Notes under the pieces: generated by a model
The model's input: only the letters and a program-made list of their open reading frames with translations
What the model was told of the DNA's origin: nothing
Database searches by the model: none
Position numbers and translations under genes: made by a program
DNA from: Alphaproteobacteria bacterium
Lineage (GTDB): Bacteria; Pseudomonadota; Alphaproteobacteria; MPNO01; UBA2964
Direction: 5' to 3'
DNA length: 64,000 nucleotides
Assembly: GCA_009377375.1 (NCBI GenBank)
Contig: WHUE01000006.1
Location: 1 to 64,000, forward strand
In this document: positions 24,502 to 33,256 of the stretch, piece by piece
Position numbering within the stretch: the first letter of the stretch is position 1
How the letters are laid out: the number at the start of each line of letters is the position of its first letter

Positions 24502-24526
24502 GGAACCCGGGCGAGCGCGTTGCGTT
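24502..24526 (+). promoter_or_regulatory. EcfG-consensus promoter of the PfpI gene
   Basis: GGAAC at 24502-24506 and CGTT at 24523-24526 separated by 16 bases, an exact consensus match. It is placed about 50 bases before the PfpI ATG at 24576. Confidence 0.7.
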
Positions 24527-24575
24527 CAAAGAACAGCCCTGCCCGGCGCGAAGCCGGATTCAGGAGGAGCACAGG

Positions 24576-25109
24576 ATGAAGGACCTGTCAGGACGGAAGA
24601 TCGCCATACTGGCCACCGACGGCTTCGAGCAGAGCGAGCTCACGATGCCGTTTGAAAAGCTCGCGGCGGCCAACGGGGATGTGCACGTGATCTCGATCCA
24701 GCCCGGCAGCATACGGGGCTGGAACAAGGATCACTGGGACAAGTCCGTGCCCGTGGACAGGACGCTCGACGACGTGCGGCCGGACGACTACGAGGTGCTG
24801 GTGCTGCCTGGCGGACAGATCAACCCCGATGTGCTGCGCACGAACGAGGCCGCCGTCGCCTTCGTCCGCGATTTCGTCGCGGCGGGCAAGCCCGTCGCCG
24901 CCATCTGCCACGGGCCGTGGATGCTGGTGGAGGCCGGGGTGGTGAAGGGGCGCAAGCTTACGTCCTACCATTCCATCCGGACCGACATGAAGAATGCCGG
25001 CGCGAACTGGACCGATCAGGAGGTCGTGGTGGACGGCAACCTGATCACCAGCCGCAACCCCGACGACCTGCCGGCCTTCATAGAAAAGATCGCGGAGGCC
25101 GCCGCGTAG
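24576..25109 (+). CDS. PfpI/DJ-1 family glutamine amidotransferase-like protein
   Basis: This 177-residue protein has the PfpI fold: KIAILATDGFEQSELTMPFE, the DDYEVLVLPGGQINPDVL strand-loop, and the nucleophile elbow VAAICHGPWMLVEAG with Cys followed by His. The C-terminal ITSRNPDDLPAFIEKI is also typical. Members act as intracellular peptidases, chaperones or deglycases depending on the study; the exact activity here is unknown. The Glu of the FEQSE motif, which assists the Cys, is present. An exact EcfG-type promoter upstream makes it a predicted general-stress gene. Confidence 0.9.
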   Translation: MKDLSGRKIAILATDGFEQSELTMPFEKLAAANGDVHVISIQPGSIRGWNKDHWDKSVPVDRTLDDVRPDDYEVLVLPGGQINPDVLRTNEAAVAFVRDFVAAGKPVAAICHGPWMLVEAGVVKGRKLTSYHSIRTDMKNAGANWTDQEVVVDGNLITSRNPDDLPAFIEKIAEAAA

Positions 25110-25129
25110 ACGGCGCAGGCCCCGGGGTT

Positions 25130-25423
25130 TCAGCGGGCGAGTTCGTAGTGCTTGATGGAAACCTCGGCGCCCCGGATATTGCGGTTGTGGCGCTTGATCT
25201 CCTGGTGATCCTCGGTCTCCAGATACTTCCGGATGCTTTCTTCGCTGTCCCATTCGGAATAGGAGATGAATTCGCCCGGGGCGTCCGTGCACCGCAACAG
25301 CTCTTCGGTAAGACAGCCTTTCTGCTGGATCATCAGCGGCGCGCATTTCGTCTTCCAGTTTTCCTGCGCCTGCTTTGCCTGGTCGGCCGGAACACGGACG
25401 TAGATCAGTCGCACTATGGACAT
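25130..25423 (-). CDS. Antibiotic biosynthesis monooxygenase (ABM)-domain protein
   Basis: This 97-residue protein reads IVRLIYVRVPADQAKQAQENW, then GCLTEELLRCTD, FISYSEWDSEESIRKYLET and ends VSIKHYELAR. This is a single ABM ferredoxin-like domain, as in small dimeric monooxygenases and stress-associated proteins. No substrate can be named. The ATG at 25423 follows AGGAGAAAGG. The longer frame to 25582 is rejected because it runs through the promoter. A GAAAC-N16-CGTT element lies upstream. The gene is convergent with pfpI. Confidence 0.8.
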   Translation of the reverse strand: MSIVRLIYVRVPADQAKQAQENWKTKCAPLMIQQKGCLTEELLRCTDAPGEFISYSEWDSEESIRKYLETEDHQEIKRHNRNIRGAEVSIKHYELAR

Positions 25424-25480
25424 TGCCTTTCTCCTGTCGTGGGCGGAGGCACCGGCCCCGGTCCGTTTCTCCACTACCGA

Positions 25481-25505
25481 AACGCAGCGATGCGGATTTT
25501 GTTTC
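25481..25505 (-). promoter_or_regulatory. EcfG-like promoter of the ABM-domain gene (GAAAC-N16-CGTT)
   Basis: On the minus strand GAAAC (25505-25501) and CGTT (25484-25481) with 16-base spacing, the same one-mismatch form found at 16607 and 19299. It would start transcription about 50 bases before the ATG at 25423. Confidence 0.5.
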
Positions 25506-25565
25506 CGCGCTCCGAACTTGCCTGCGGGCCGGCGCATGGCCATGTGAAAAGCTCCTGCGGCATCC

Positions 25566-25796
25566 ATGAGCGGCCTCGGCATGGGCGGATCGGCGAGAGG
25601 AACGGTTCTGAAGACCGTGTCGGACTATCGGGCGGCTCTTCGGCGCGTCGCGGAGCTTCGCGGCGAGGGCGAGAGGGCGGAGACGAACATGGATCTCGCC
25701 GATCTCGAAGGCGCCATCGCGCGCTATGTCGCGAAGCCGGACCGGCCCGCAACGAGGAAGGGGCGGCCGAAGGAGGGAAGCTCCGACACCACCTGA
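25566..25796 (+). CDS. Small protein of unknown function
   Basis: A 76-residue open frame with the helical text VSDYRAALRRVAELRGEGERAET, MDLADLEGAIARYVAKP. The pattern (DY-x-AL-x-R-x-x-EL, then L-x-x-LE-x-A-I-x-x-Y) weakly resembles the N-terminal helix pair found before the HTH in HigA-type antitoxins, but no HTH follows. It lies between two stress genes. A basic tail ends the protein. Translation is plausible but not proven. Confidence 0.45.
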   Translation: MSGLGMGGSARGTVLKTVSDYRAALRRVAELRGEGERAETNMDLADLEGAIARYVAKPDRPATRKGRPKEGSSDTT

Positions 25797-25914
25797 CGCG
25801 GGGGCCGCGGCGCCGTCGGAGAGCGCTTCTGTTCCCCGTCCCGGCCGGAAGGGGGAATAACGGCGCGCCGAAAGCGTCTCAACCGGTGGGCCCTGCGCTT
25901 ACGGGAGACAGCAG

Positions 25915-26331
25915 ATGGAACTGAGAGAAATCATGACAGCCGATGTCTGCATCATCGCGCCCACGGCGACCATAGGCGCCGCCGCGCGCATGATGCGGGA
26001 AAAGAATATCGGCATGCTGCCGGTCGGCGAGAACGACCGGCTGGTCGGATCGATCACCGACCGCGACATCGCCATCAAGGGCGCCGCCGACGACAAGGAC
26101 CCGGGGGCTACGTCGGTGCGCGAGGTCATGTCGGAGCGCATCGTCTATGGCTTCGAGGACCAGTCGGTGGAAGATGGCGCCCGCCTGATGGGTGAGAACC
26201 AGATTCGCCGCCTGCCCGTGCTCAACCGGGACAAGCGCATGGTCGGCATCGTCTCGCTCGGAGACGTCGCGGAACGCTGCGGGAACGCGGCGCCCGCCGG
26301 CGAGACACTGGCCGCCGTGTCGCGGGGCTGA
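25915..26331 (+). CDS. Tandem CBS-domain protein
   Basis: This 138-residue protein is made of two CBS motifs. The first is IMTADVCIIAPTATIGAAARMMREKNIGMLPVGENDRLVGSITDRDI, the second VMSERIVYGFEDQSVEDGARLMGENQIRRLPVLNRDKRMVGIVSLGDV. Stand-alone CBS pairs bind adenosine nucleotides and act as energy or redox sensors. A GGGAG ribosome binding site precedes the ATG. Upstream only a two-mismatch EcfG-like element is visible (GGAAT-N16-CGTC at 25854-25878). It is convergent with the D-aminoacylase gene, 11 bases apart. Confidence 0.88.
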   Translation: MELREIMTADVCIIAPTATIGAAARMMREKNIGMLPVGENDRLVGSITDRDIAIKGAADDKDPGATSVREVMSERIVYGFEDQSVEDGARLMGENQIRRLPVLNRDKRMVGIVSLGDVAERCGNAAPAGETLAAVSRG

Positions 26332-26342
26332 GCCGCGCGGAC

Positions 26343-27947
26343 CTATCGGGAATTCGCCGCCGGTTGCCGCCGCAGGACCTGACCGGGAAGGGCGCCGGTG
26401 TGGCGCTCCTGCTCCAGCACCGACACGCCGTTGACGAAGACTGCATCGATGCCCGTGGCGTACCGGTGCGGGTCCTGATAGGTGGCGCGCTCGGCGACCG
26501 TGTCGGGATCGAAAACCGTGATATCCGCGCGCCAACCTTCGCGCAGCAGCCCCCGGTCCGCGAGCCCGAGGGCGGCGGCGCTGGCGCCGGTCATCTTGTG
26601 CACCGCCGTATGCAGCGGCAGCAGTCCCAGATCGCGGGCGTAATGGCCGAGCACCTTCGCGAAGGTGCCGTAGAACCGCGGATGCGGCTTGCCCTGGCCG
26701 GTGACGCCGTAAGGCGCGACCGAGTTTCCGTCCGAGCCGATCATGATCGCCGGTGAACGGATGAGCGTCTGCACGTCATCCTCCGAGATGGAGGAGACAA
26801 GCACGCGGGTCTGCGCCCGGTCCTCGACGATGTAGTCCAGCGCGGTCTCGAACCCGTCCCTGCCGCGCTCCGCGGCGATCTCGGCGATGGTGCGTCCGGC
26901 ATATTGGGGGAGGTCGGGCGATATCGAGATGCGGATCGCGTCCCAGTCGGGGATGCGGCCGAAATTATTGAGCCCGTCCGCCTCCACCTCGCAGCGCACG
27001 CGGGTGCGCGCCTCCGCATCGCCGAGCCGCGCCAGCAGGGCGTCCACCCCGCCTTCCTGCAGCCAGGCAGGAAACAGGTTCTTGAGCGGGTTGCTGGCGG
27101 CGACATAGGGATACTGGTCGCAATCGATGGCTACCCCCCGCGCCCGCGCCGCGGCCAGCAGGTCGAGCAGCGTCTGCGCGCCACCCCAGTTGTCGGTGCC
27201 CGACAGCTTCACGTGGACGATCTGGACATGGACGCCGGTGCGCTCGCCGAATTCGATGGCTTCCTGCACCGAATCGAACACGGTGTTGGACTCGTCCCGC
27301 AGATGGGTGAAGTAGAGCCCGCCGCGCCGGCGCAGCACGGAACCGAGCTCCACCAGTTCCTCGCCCTCCGCATAGGAGCCCGGCGCGGTGAACAGCCCCG
27401 ACGACATGCCGATGGCGCCGGCCTCCAGCGCCTCCTCCAGCAGCCGCTTCATCTGCTCCAGCTCGGCGGGTTCGGGCGGCCGGTCCTCGAGCCCCATGGT
27501 CATCAGCCGCAGCGTGTTGTGGCCGACCAGCATTGCCCGGTTGACCGCGGTCTGCGGATAACCCTCCAGATAGCCGGCGTAGCCGGTCTCGAAAAACGTC
27601 AGCCACGGCGCGCTCGGGCTCAGATAGTCGCGGATCAGCTCGACCTTGCCGGGCAGGACGGGCGCGCAGGAATAGCCGCAATGGCCGATCACCTCGGTCG
27701 TCACGCCCTGGCGGATCTTGCTTTCCGCCTGCGGCATCAGCGGCAGCGTCCAGTCGGAATGGGTCTTGATGTCGATGAATCCAGGACAGACGATCCTGCC
27801 TGCGGCATCGATCTCCCTCGCCCCGCCCGCGGTCAGGTCGTTGCCGATGGCGGCGATGCGCCCGTTTCGGACGGCGACGTCGGCGCGTGCGCCCGGCGCG
27901 CCCGATCCGTCGATGACCGTGCCGCCGCGAATGATGAAATCGTCCAT
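26343..27947 (-). CDS. N-acyl-D-amino-acid deacylase (D-aminoacylase)
   Basis: This 534-residue amidohydrolase begins FIIRGGTVIDGSGAPGARADVAVRNGRI. It has the first metal site in IDIKTHSDWTLPLMP, the Cys-containing TEVIGHCGYSCAP loop that contributes to zinc binding in D-aminoacylases, YFTHLRDESN, VQIVHVKLSG and MIGSDGNSVAPYG. These fit the N-acyl-D-amino acid deacylase group, which releases D-amino acids and a fatty or acetyl acid. It lies in a same-strand run with a YtcJ-type amidohydrolase and an aminotransferase (gap 38 bases) and opposite a Dpp-type transporter. Its substrate is probably an imported N-acyl or amide compound. Confidence 0.85.
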   Translation of the reverse strand: MDDFIIRGGTVIDGSGAPGARADVAVRNGRIAAIGNDLTAGGAREIDAAGRIVCPGFIDIKTHSDWTLPLMPQAESKIRQGVTTEVIGHCGYSCAPVLPGKVELIRDYLSPSAPWLTFFETGYAGYLEGYPQTAVNRAMLVGHNTLRLMTMGLEDRPPEPAELEQMKRLLEEALEAGAIGMSSGLFTAPGSYAEGEELVELGSVLRRRGGLYFTHLRDESNTVFDSVQEAIEFGERTGVHVQIVHVKLSGTDNWGGAQTLLDLLAAARARGVAIDCDQYPYVAASNPLKNLFPAWLQEGGVDALLARLGDAEARTRVRCEVEADGLNNFGRIPDWDAIRISISPDLPQYAGRTIAEIAAERGRDGFETALDYIVEDRAQTRVLVSSISEDDVQTLIRSPAIMIGSDGNSVAPYGVTGQGKPHPRFYGTFAKVLGHYARDLGLLPLHTAVHKMTGASAAALGLADRGLLREGWRADITVFDPDTVAERATYQDPHRYATGIDAVFVNGVSVLEQERHTGALPGQVLRRQPAANSR

Positions 27948-27985
27948 GGCCCGCCGCCGGTTATTTCCGCGACACCCGGGCGCCG

Positions 27986-29647
27986 CTACGCATCCAGCCC
28001 GTCGGCGCCGTCGCGCATGAACGCGACCTTGCCGTTGACCACGGTCATATCCACCGGGATGTCCTTGATGTTCTCCGGCGCCACCTCGTACGGGTTCTCG
28101 GCCAGAACGGCGAAGTCGGCGAGCTTGCCGGTCTCGATGGAGCCCTTGATCTTCTCCTCGAACGCGTTGTAGGCGGCGTTGATCGTGAACATCCGGATCG
28201 CTTCGCGCACGCTGACGGCCTGGTCGGCGCCGACCGTCTTGCCGGTCCAGGTGCGGCGCGAGACGGCGGTGCCGAGGTCGCGCAGCGAATCCAGCGGCCA
28301 GTAGGCCGGCCCGTCCGAGCCGGAGGTGATCTGCAGCCCCGCATCCAGCATGTCGCGGACGTTGAAGCTGCCCTCCAGCCGCTCGTCGCCGATGCAGGCC
28401 AGCAGTGAGTCCCAGATGTAGTGCATGAACGGGATGTTCGGCACCGGCAGGATGCCGTTGCGGACGATGACGTCCATACGCTCGTCGTTGACCAGCCAGT
28501 TGCCCAGATGCTCCACCCGGTGCCGGTGGTCGGCGCGCGGATCGGCCGTGATCGCCTTTTCAAGCGAGTGCAGCGCCATGTCCATCGCCACGTCGCCGAT
28601 GGCGTGGATGCAGACCCGGTGTCCGGCGCGGTGATAGGCCTCGACCGTCTCGTCCAGCTCGTCCTGCTCGATGCGGATCAGCCCTTCGTGGCAGGGGTCG
28701 TCGACATAGGGCTCGTAGAACTTGGCGACATGGCCGGTGATGCCGCCGTCGATGGACATCTTCACCCCGCCGATGCGCAGCCAGTCATTGCCGAACCCGG
28801 TCTTGATGCCGAGGTTGAGCAGGCTCTCCTTCTTGATCTGCGCCTCGATCACGCGGATCAGGAGGGAGACGCGGATCGGCAGCCGCTCCTCGGCCACCAG
28901 CTCCTGATAGGCGCGGATGCTCTCGTGGTTGGTGACAATGTCATGGATGTTGGTGATGCCGCGCGCGAGGCAGCGCTCGGCCGCGAACATCACCCCCGCC
29001 TTCATCTGCTCGTAGGAATAGGTCGGCATGATGTTGCGCACCATGTACTGCGCGCGTTCGACCAGCTTGCCGGTAGGCGCGCCGTCGTCGTCGAACTCGA
29101 TGGCGCCGCCGGCGGGCGCGCTGCTCATGCTGTTGATGCCCGCCGCCTCCAGCGCCCTCGAGTTGGCGATGGTGATATGCGCGCCGAAATTGATCACCGT
29201 CGGGTGGTCGGGCGCGACCGCGTCCAGATCATGCCGGTTGGGGAAGCGGCCGTCCGGCATGCGGAAATCCTGCATCGGGCTGCCATGCGCGACCACCCAC
29301 GTACCCGACGCCTGGGCCCTCGCCTGCTCGCCGATCTTCTCGCATATCTGCGCGATGGACCGCACGTTGGAATAGAAGTCGCGGCAGTCGATCCGGTGCA
29401 TCATCGACGCGCCGCCATCGGCGAAATGCACGTGCGGGTCGGTCAGCCCGGGCAGCACGCAGCGGCCCTTCAGGTCGATCTTCTTCGTGCGGCCGTCGGC
29501 CAGCGCCTCGATGTCGCGGGCGCTGCCCACCGCGCCGATGGTGCCGCCCCAGACGGCCACCGCCTCCGCTTGGCTGTCCCCGGCGTCGGCGGTCAGCACG
29601 GTGGCATTGGTCAGCACCAGGTCGGGGCTCAGCGCGGTAACACTCAT
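27986..29647 (-). CDS. YtcJ-type amidohydrolase (amidohydrolase 3 family)
   Basis: This protein of about 553 residues has the family pattern: LVLTNATVLTADAGDSQAEAVAV, then CVLPGLTDPHVHFADGGASM with the HxH metal motif, the internal CIHAIGDVAMDMAL and HRVEHLGNWLV, the catalytic ITSGSDGPAYWPLD, and a C-terminal metal-free strand (KLADFAVLAENPYEV). Relatives include N-substituted formamide deformylase and many uncharacterised exo-amidases. The ATG at 29647 (MSVTALSPD) follows AAAGGAC; an ATG at 29683 is possible. It sits 25 bases after the aminotransferase gene and 38 bases before the D-aminoacylase gene, so the three form an operon. A paralogue of the same family lies at the right edge of the window. 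Confidence 0.85.
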   Translation of the reverse strand: MSVTALSPDLVLTNATVLTADAGDSQAEAVAVWGGTIGAVGSARDIEALADGRTKKIDLKGRCVLPGLTDPHVHFADGGASMMHRIDCRDFYSNVRSIAQICEKIGEQARAQASGTWVVAHGSPMQDFRMPDGRFPNRHDLDAVAPDHPTVINFGAHITIANSRALEAAGINSMSSAPAGGAIEFDDDGAPTGKLVERAQYMVRNIMPTYSYEQMKAGVMFAAERCLARGITNIHDIVTNHESIRAYQELVAEERLPIRVSLLIRVIEAQIKKESLLNLGIKTGFGNDWLRIGGVKMSIDGGITGHVAKFYEPYVDDPCHEGLIRIEQDELDETVEAYHRAGHRVCIHAIGDVAMDMALHSLEKAITADPRADHRHRVEHLGNWLVNDERMDVIVRNGILPVPNIPFMHYIWDSLLACIGDERLEGSFNVRDMLDAGLQITSGSDGPAYWPLDSLRDLGTAVSRRTWTGKTVGADQAVSVREAIRMFTINAAYNAFEEKIKGSIETGKLADFAVLAENPYEVAPENIKDIPVDMTVVNGKVAFMRDGADGLDA

Positions 29648-29672
29648 GATAATGTCCTTTCTCTCCTCATTT

Positions 29673-31004
29673 TCAGGCGACATGGCGGAGCGCTGCGGCC
29701 AGCGTCTCCGTCATGCGGTCGATCTCGTCCTTCTCCACGATCAGCGGCGGGGCCAGCGCGAGGGTGTCGGCGGTCTGGCGCACCAGCACGCCGGCCTCGA
29801 AACAGTCGCGGAACACGTCGTAGCCGCGCGCGCCCGGCGCGCCGTCGCGCGGCGCCAGCTCCACCGCGCCGACCAGGCCGATGTTCCGGATGTCGGCGAC
29901 ATGCGGCAGGCCCTTCAGCCCGTGGATCGCGTCCTCGAAATACCGGGCCAGCGCGCCGGCGCGGTCGAACAGCCCGTCGCCGGCATAGATGTCGAGCGCG
30001 GCCAGCCCCGCGGCGCAGGCCAGCGGATGGGCGGAATAGGTATAGCCGTGGAAAAGCTCGACGGCCCCTTGGGGGGCGGCGTCCGTCACCGCGTCGTAGA
30101 TAGCGTCCTGCACCGCGACCGCCGACATCGGCACCGCGCCGTTGGTCAGCCCCTTTGCCAGCGTCATGATGTCCGCGCGCACGCCGAACCTTTCCGCGGC
30201 GAAGGCGCTGCCGAGCCGCCCGAACCCGGTGATGACCTCGTCCAGGATCAGCAATATGCCGTGCGCGTCGCAGATCGCGCGCAGCCGTTCCAGATAGCCG
30301 ACGGGCGGGACCAGCACGCCGGTGGAGCCGGCCATCGGCTCGACGATCACCGCGGCGACGGTGCTGGCGTCGTGCAGCGCGACCAGCCGCGTCAGGTCCT
30401 CCGCCAGATCGGCGCCGTATTCCGGCTGGCCGCGGCTGAAGGCGTTGCGCGCCGGGTCGTGGGTGTGGCGCAGATGGTCCACGCCGCCCAGCATGTTGCC
30501 GAACTGCTTGCGGTTGTTGGAAATACCGCCGACGGCGGTGCCGCCGAACCCGACCCCGTGATAGCCGCGCTCCCGCCCGATGAAGCGGGTGCGCGTCCCC
30601 TCGCCCCGCGCCCGATGATAGGCCAACGCGATCTTGAGCGCGGTATCCACCGCCTCCGAGCCGGAGCAGGCGAAGAACGCGCGGTCGAGCCCCTCCGGCA
30701 GCATGCCGGTCAGCCGCGCGGCGAGCGCGAACGCAAGCGGGTGCCCCATCTGGAAGGCGGTGGAATAGTCCAGCCGGTCCGCCTGCGTCTTGATGGCCTC
30801 GGCGATGCGCCGCCGCCCGTGCCCGGCGTTGACGCACCACATGCCGGAAATGCCGTCCAGCACCTGCCGGCCGTCCTCGGTCGTGTAGTACATGCCCTCG
30901 GCAGCGACAAACATCCGCGGCGCCGCCTTGAACTGGCGGTTGGCCGTGAACGGCATCCAGTAGGGGCCGAGGTCGTTCGCCATGACGCGCGGGGTGTCGG
31001 GCAT
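29673..31004 (-). CDS. Class III pyridoxal-phosphate aminotransferase (omega-amino acid:pyruvate type)
   Basis: This 443-residue enzyme has all the class III landmarks: [19 protein letters not shown] at the N-terminus, [20 protein letters not shown], the GYHGVGFGG cofactor loop, [19 protein letters not shown] with the Asp that binds the pyridine nitrogen, the Schiff-base Lys in [18 protein letters not shown], and [17 protein letters not shown]. The WMPFTANR start is typical of beta-alanine/omega-amino acid:pyruvate transaminases, which move an amino group to pyruvate. It heads the three-gene operon with two amidohydrolases, so it may transaminate an amine freed by them. The start at 31004 (MPDTPRV) faces the transporter operon, with about 180 bases between them. 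Confidence 0.88.
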   Translation of the reverse strand: MPDTPRVMANDLGPYWMPFTANRQFKAAPRMFVAAEGMYYTTEDGRQVLDGISGMWCVNAGHGRRRIAEAIKTQADRLDYSTAFQMGHPLAFALAARLTGMLPEGLDRAFFACSGSEAVDTALKIALAYHRARGEGTRTRFIGRERGYHGVGFGGTAVGGISNNRKQFGNMLGGVDHLRHTHDPARNAFSRGQPEYGADLAEDLTRLVALHDASTVAAVIVEPMAGSTGVLVPPVGYLERLRAICDAHGILLILDEVITGFGRLGSAFAAERFGVRADIMTLAKGLTNGAVPMSAVAVQDAIYDAVTDAAPQGAVELFHGYTYSAHPLACAAGLAALDIYAGDGLFDRAGALARYFEDAIHGLKGLPHVADIRNIGLVGAVELAPRDGAPGARGYDVFRDCFEAGVLVRQTADTLALAPPLIVEKDEIDRMTETLAAALRHVA

Positions 31005-31185
31005 GGGTGTCCTTGTGCGCGGATATGTACGGCTCACCGTACAGGCTGAAATCGTGCACCGGCAATCGGCATCCGGCAAGGGCGCGATCCGACGAAGGTG
31101 TGACAAGCCGATCCGTTTCATGTGTAATGCCCTGCGTTGTGCCGCGACAGGGCGCGGCGGCGTGCGACAGGAAAGCATCGATCTG

Positions 31186-32184
31186 ATGGGTGTGCTTCTC
31201 TCGGTCCGGGATCTCCAGACCTCGTTTTTCACCAGCGACGGCGAGATCCGCGCGGTCGACGGCGTGACCTTCGACATAGACGAGGGCGCGACGGTGGGGC
31301 TGGTCGGCGAATCCGGCTGCGGCAAGAGCGTTACCGCGCTGTCGATCATGCGGCTGCTGTCCAGGGGCACCGGGCGGGTCGTCGGCGGGGAAATCCTCTA
31401 TCGAGGAGAGAATCTGGCCGAATACAGCGAGGCCGGGATGCGCCGCATCCGCGGCAACGAGATTTCGATGATTTTCCAGGAGCCGATGACCTCGCTCAAC
31501 CCGGTGTTCACCATCGGCGAGCAGATCGGGGAGGCCGTCCGCCTGCACCAGGGGGTGAGCGCACGGGAAGCGCGCAACCGCGCGGTCGAGATGCTGCGCC
31601 TGGTGAAGATCGCCGAGCCCGAAAAGCGGATAAAGGACTATCCGCACCAGCTTTCGGGCGGGATGCGCCAGCGGGTGATGATCGCCATCGCGCTGAGCTG
31701 CAATCCGCGGCTGCTGATGGCGGACGAGCCGACCACCGCGCTGGACGTGACGATCCAGGCCCAGATTCTCGACCTGATCGGCGAGCTGCAGGAGCGGCTC
31801 GGCATGGCGGTCCTGCTGATCACCCACGACCTCGGCGTCGTCGCCCAGCAGGCCGACGACGTCGCGGTGATGTATGCCGGCAGGATCGTCGAACGCGCGA
31901 AGCCGGAAATCATCTTCTCGCGGCCCATGCACCCCTACACGGTCGGGCTGATGAATTCCGTGCCCGGCGCGACCGGCAAGAGGCGGCGGCTCGAGGCCAT
32001 CCCCGGCATCGTGCCGAGTCCGCTGGACTGGCCGTCCGGCTGCCGTTTCCGCACGCGCTGCACCCGCGCCGACGATGCCTGCGCGCACAGCCCGCCTGAA
32101 CTGGTGGAGGTGGAGCCCGGCCACTGGGTCTCGTGTCTGAAGGTTTCGGCGGCGGACGCGCCGGTCCTGGCGGTGGAGGCGTAG
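31186..32184 (+). CDS. Dpp/Opp-type ABC transporter ATPase (DppD-like)
   Basis: This 332-residue ATPase has a Walker A GESGCGKS at about residues 41-48, a Q-loop in [16 protein letters not shown], an ABC signature [15 protein letters not shown], a Walker [15 protein letters not shown], and the C-terminal oligopeptide-type extension with Cys residues ([14 protein letters not shown]). The latter two cysteine pairs are typical of the iron-sulfur-like tail of Opp/Dpp ATPases. It is the first gene of a six-gene rightward operon: ATPase, ATPase, hydrolase, binding protein, permease, permease. The ATG at 31186 begins [10 protein letters not shown]. Its substrate is a small peptide or amide. Confidence 0.9.
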   Translation: MGVLLSVRDLQTSFFTSDGEIRAVDGVTFDIDEGATVGLVGESGCGKSVTALSIMRLLSRGTGRVVGGEILYRGENLAEYSEAGMRRIRGNEISMIFQEPMTSLNPVFTIGEQIGEAVRLHQGVSAREARNRAVEMLRLVKIAEPEKRIKDYPHQLSGGMRQRVMIAIALSCNPRLLMADEPTTALDVTIQAQILDLIGELQERLGMAVLLITHDLGVVAQQADDVAVMYAGRIVERAKPEIIFSRPMHPYTVGLMNSVPGATGKRRRLEAIPGIVPSPLDWPSGCRFRTRCTRADDACAHSPPELVEVEPGHWVSCLKVSAADAPVLAVEA

Positions 32185-32186
32185 GG

Positions 32187-33182
32187 ATGGCACTGCTGGA
32201 GATCCGGAACCTGAAGAAGCATTTTCCTGTCGGCGGCGGATTCCTGGGCCGGGGCGCGGAAACGGTGAAGGCGGTCGATGGCGTGACGCTGTCGGTCGAG
32301 GACGGCGAGACGCTCGGTCTGGTCGGCGAGTCGGGTTGCGGGAAGTCGACCCTGGGCCGCTGCATCATCCGCCTGATCGAGCCCAGCGACGGGCAGATCG
32401 TGTTCGACGGGCAGGACGTGACCGCGCTCGACGCAGATGACATGCGCGTGCTGCGCCGGCGCATGCAGATCATCTTCCAGGACCCCTACGCGTCGCTGAA
32501 CCCGCGCATGCGGGTGGGCGAGATCGTCGGCGAGGGCATGCAGATCCACAAGCTGGCGAAGGGCGGCGAGCTGCGCGACAGGGTGATGCAGCTTCTCGCC
32601 CGCGTCGGCCTGCGCGAGGAGCATTTCGACCGTTACCCGCACGAGTTTTCCGGCGGGCAGCGCCAGCGCATCGGGGTGGCCCGCGCGCTGGCGGTGAATG
32701 CGCAGTTCATCGTCGCCGACGAGGCGGTGTCGGCGCTCGACGTGTCGATCCAGGCGCAGATTCTCAACCTGCTGCAGGATCTGCAGGAAGAATTCAAGCT
32801 GACCTATTTCTTCATCTCGCACGACCTGCGCGTCGTCGAGCATATCAGCGACCGGGTCGCCGTGATGTATCTCGGCAAGCTCGTCGAGATCGCGCCGGCG
32901 GAAGCGATCTATGCCAACGCCCAGCATCCCTATACGCGCGCGCTGCTGTCGGCCGCGCCGCTTCCCGATCCGTCGCGAAAGACAGAGCGCATGGTGCTGC
33001 AGGGCGACGTGCCGAGCCCGATCAACCCGCCGAGCGGATGCAGCTTCCACCCGCGCTGCCCGTTCGCCGAGAAAATCTGTTCGGAGGTGGAGCCTGCGCT
33101 TGTGCGCGACGGCGATCACAGCGTCGCATGCCATGTTTTCGGCCCCGGCGCCACGGTCGGGCGCGCGGCAGAGACGGTGTAG
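32187..33182 (+). CDS. Dpp/Opp-type ABC transporter ATPase (DppF-like)
   Basis: This protein of about 331 residues starts [19 protein letters not shown]. It carries Walker [10 protein letters not shown], a Q-loop in [14 protein letters not shown], signature [15 protein letters not shown], Walker [15 protein letters not shown] with Glu-Ala in place of the usual Glu-Pro, His switch [12 protein letters not shown], and the C-terminal [16 protein letters not shown] tail. It begins 2 bases after the stop of the first ATPase and has its own GGAGG, so the two are translated together. DppD and DppF normally form the heterodimeric motor. Confidence 0.9.
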   Translation: MALLEIRNLKKHFPVGGGFLGRGAETVKAVDGVTLSVEDGETLGLVGESGCGKSTLGRCIIRLIEPSDGQIVFDGQDVTALDADDMRVLRRRMQIIFQDPYASLNPRMRVGEIVGEGMQIHKLAKGGELRDRVMQLLARVGLREEHFDRYPHEFSGGQRQRIGVARALAVNAQFIVADEAVSALDVSIQAQILNLLQDLQEEFKLTYFFISHDLRVVEHISDRVAVMYLGKLVEIAPAEAIYANAQHPYTRALLSAAPLPDPSRKTERMVLQGDVPSPINPPSGCSFHPRCPFAEKICSEVEPALVRDGDHSVACHVFGPGATVGRAAETV

Positions 33183-33256
33183 CGGGGCGAGGCTGGCCAC
33201 CCGCAATAACGCGTGATAGCCTCGCGAGGATCGAAAGTCCCAATAGGGTGTACGAC

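Noticed and set aside
25854..25878. EcfG-like element (GGAAT-N16-CGTC) before the CBS gene
   Set aside because: A mismatch in each half, so it is not listed as a promoter.
29644..32193. 849-codon minus-strand open frame across the aminotransferase and first ATPase
   Set aside because: It is a shadow of two genes on different strands, and the text has no protein signature.
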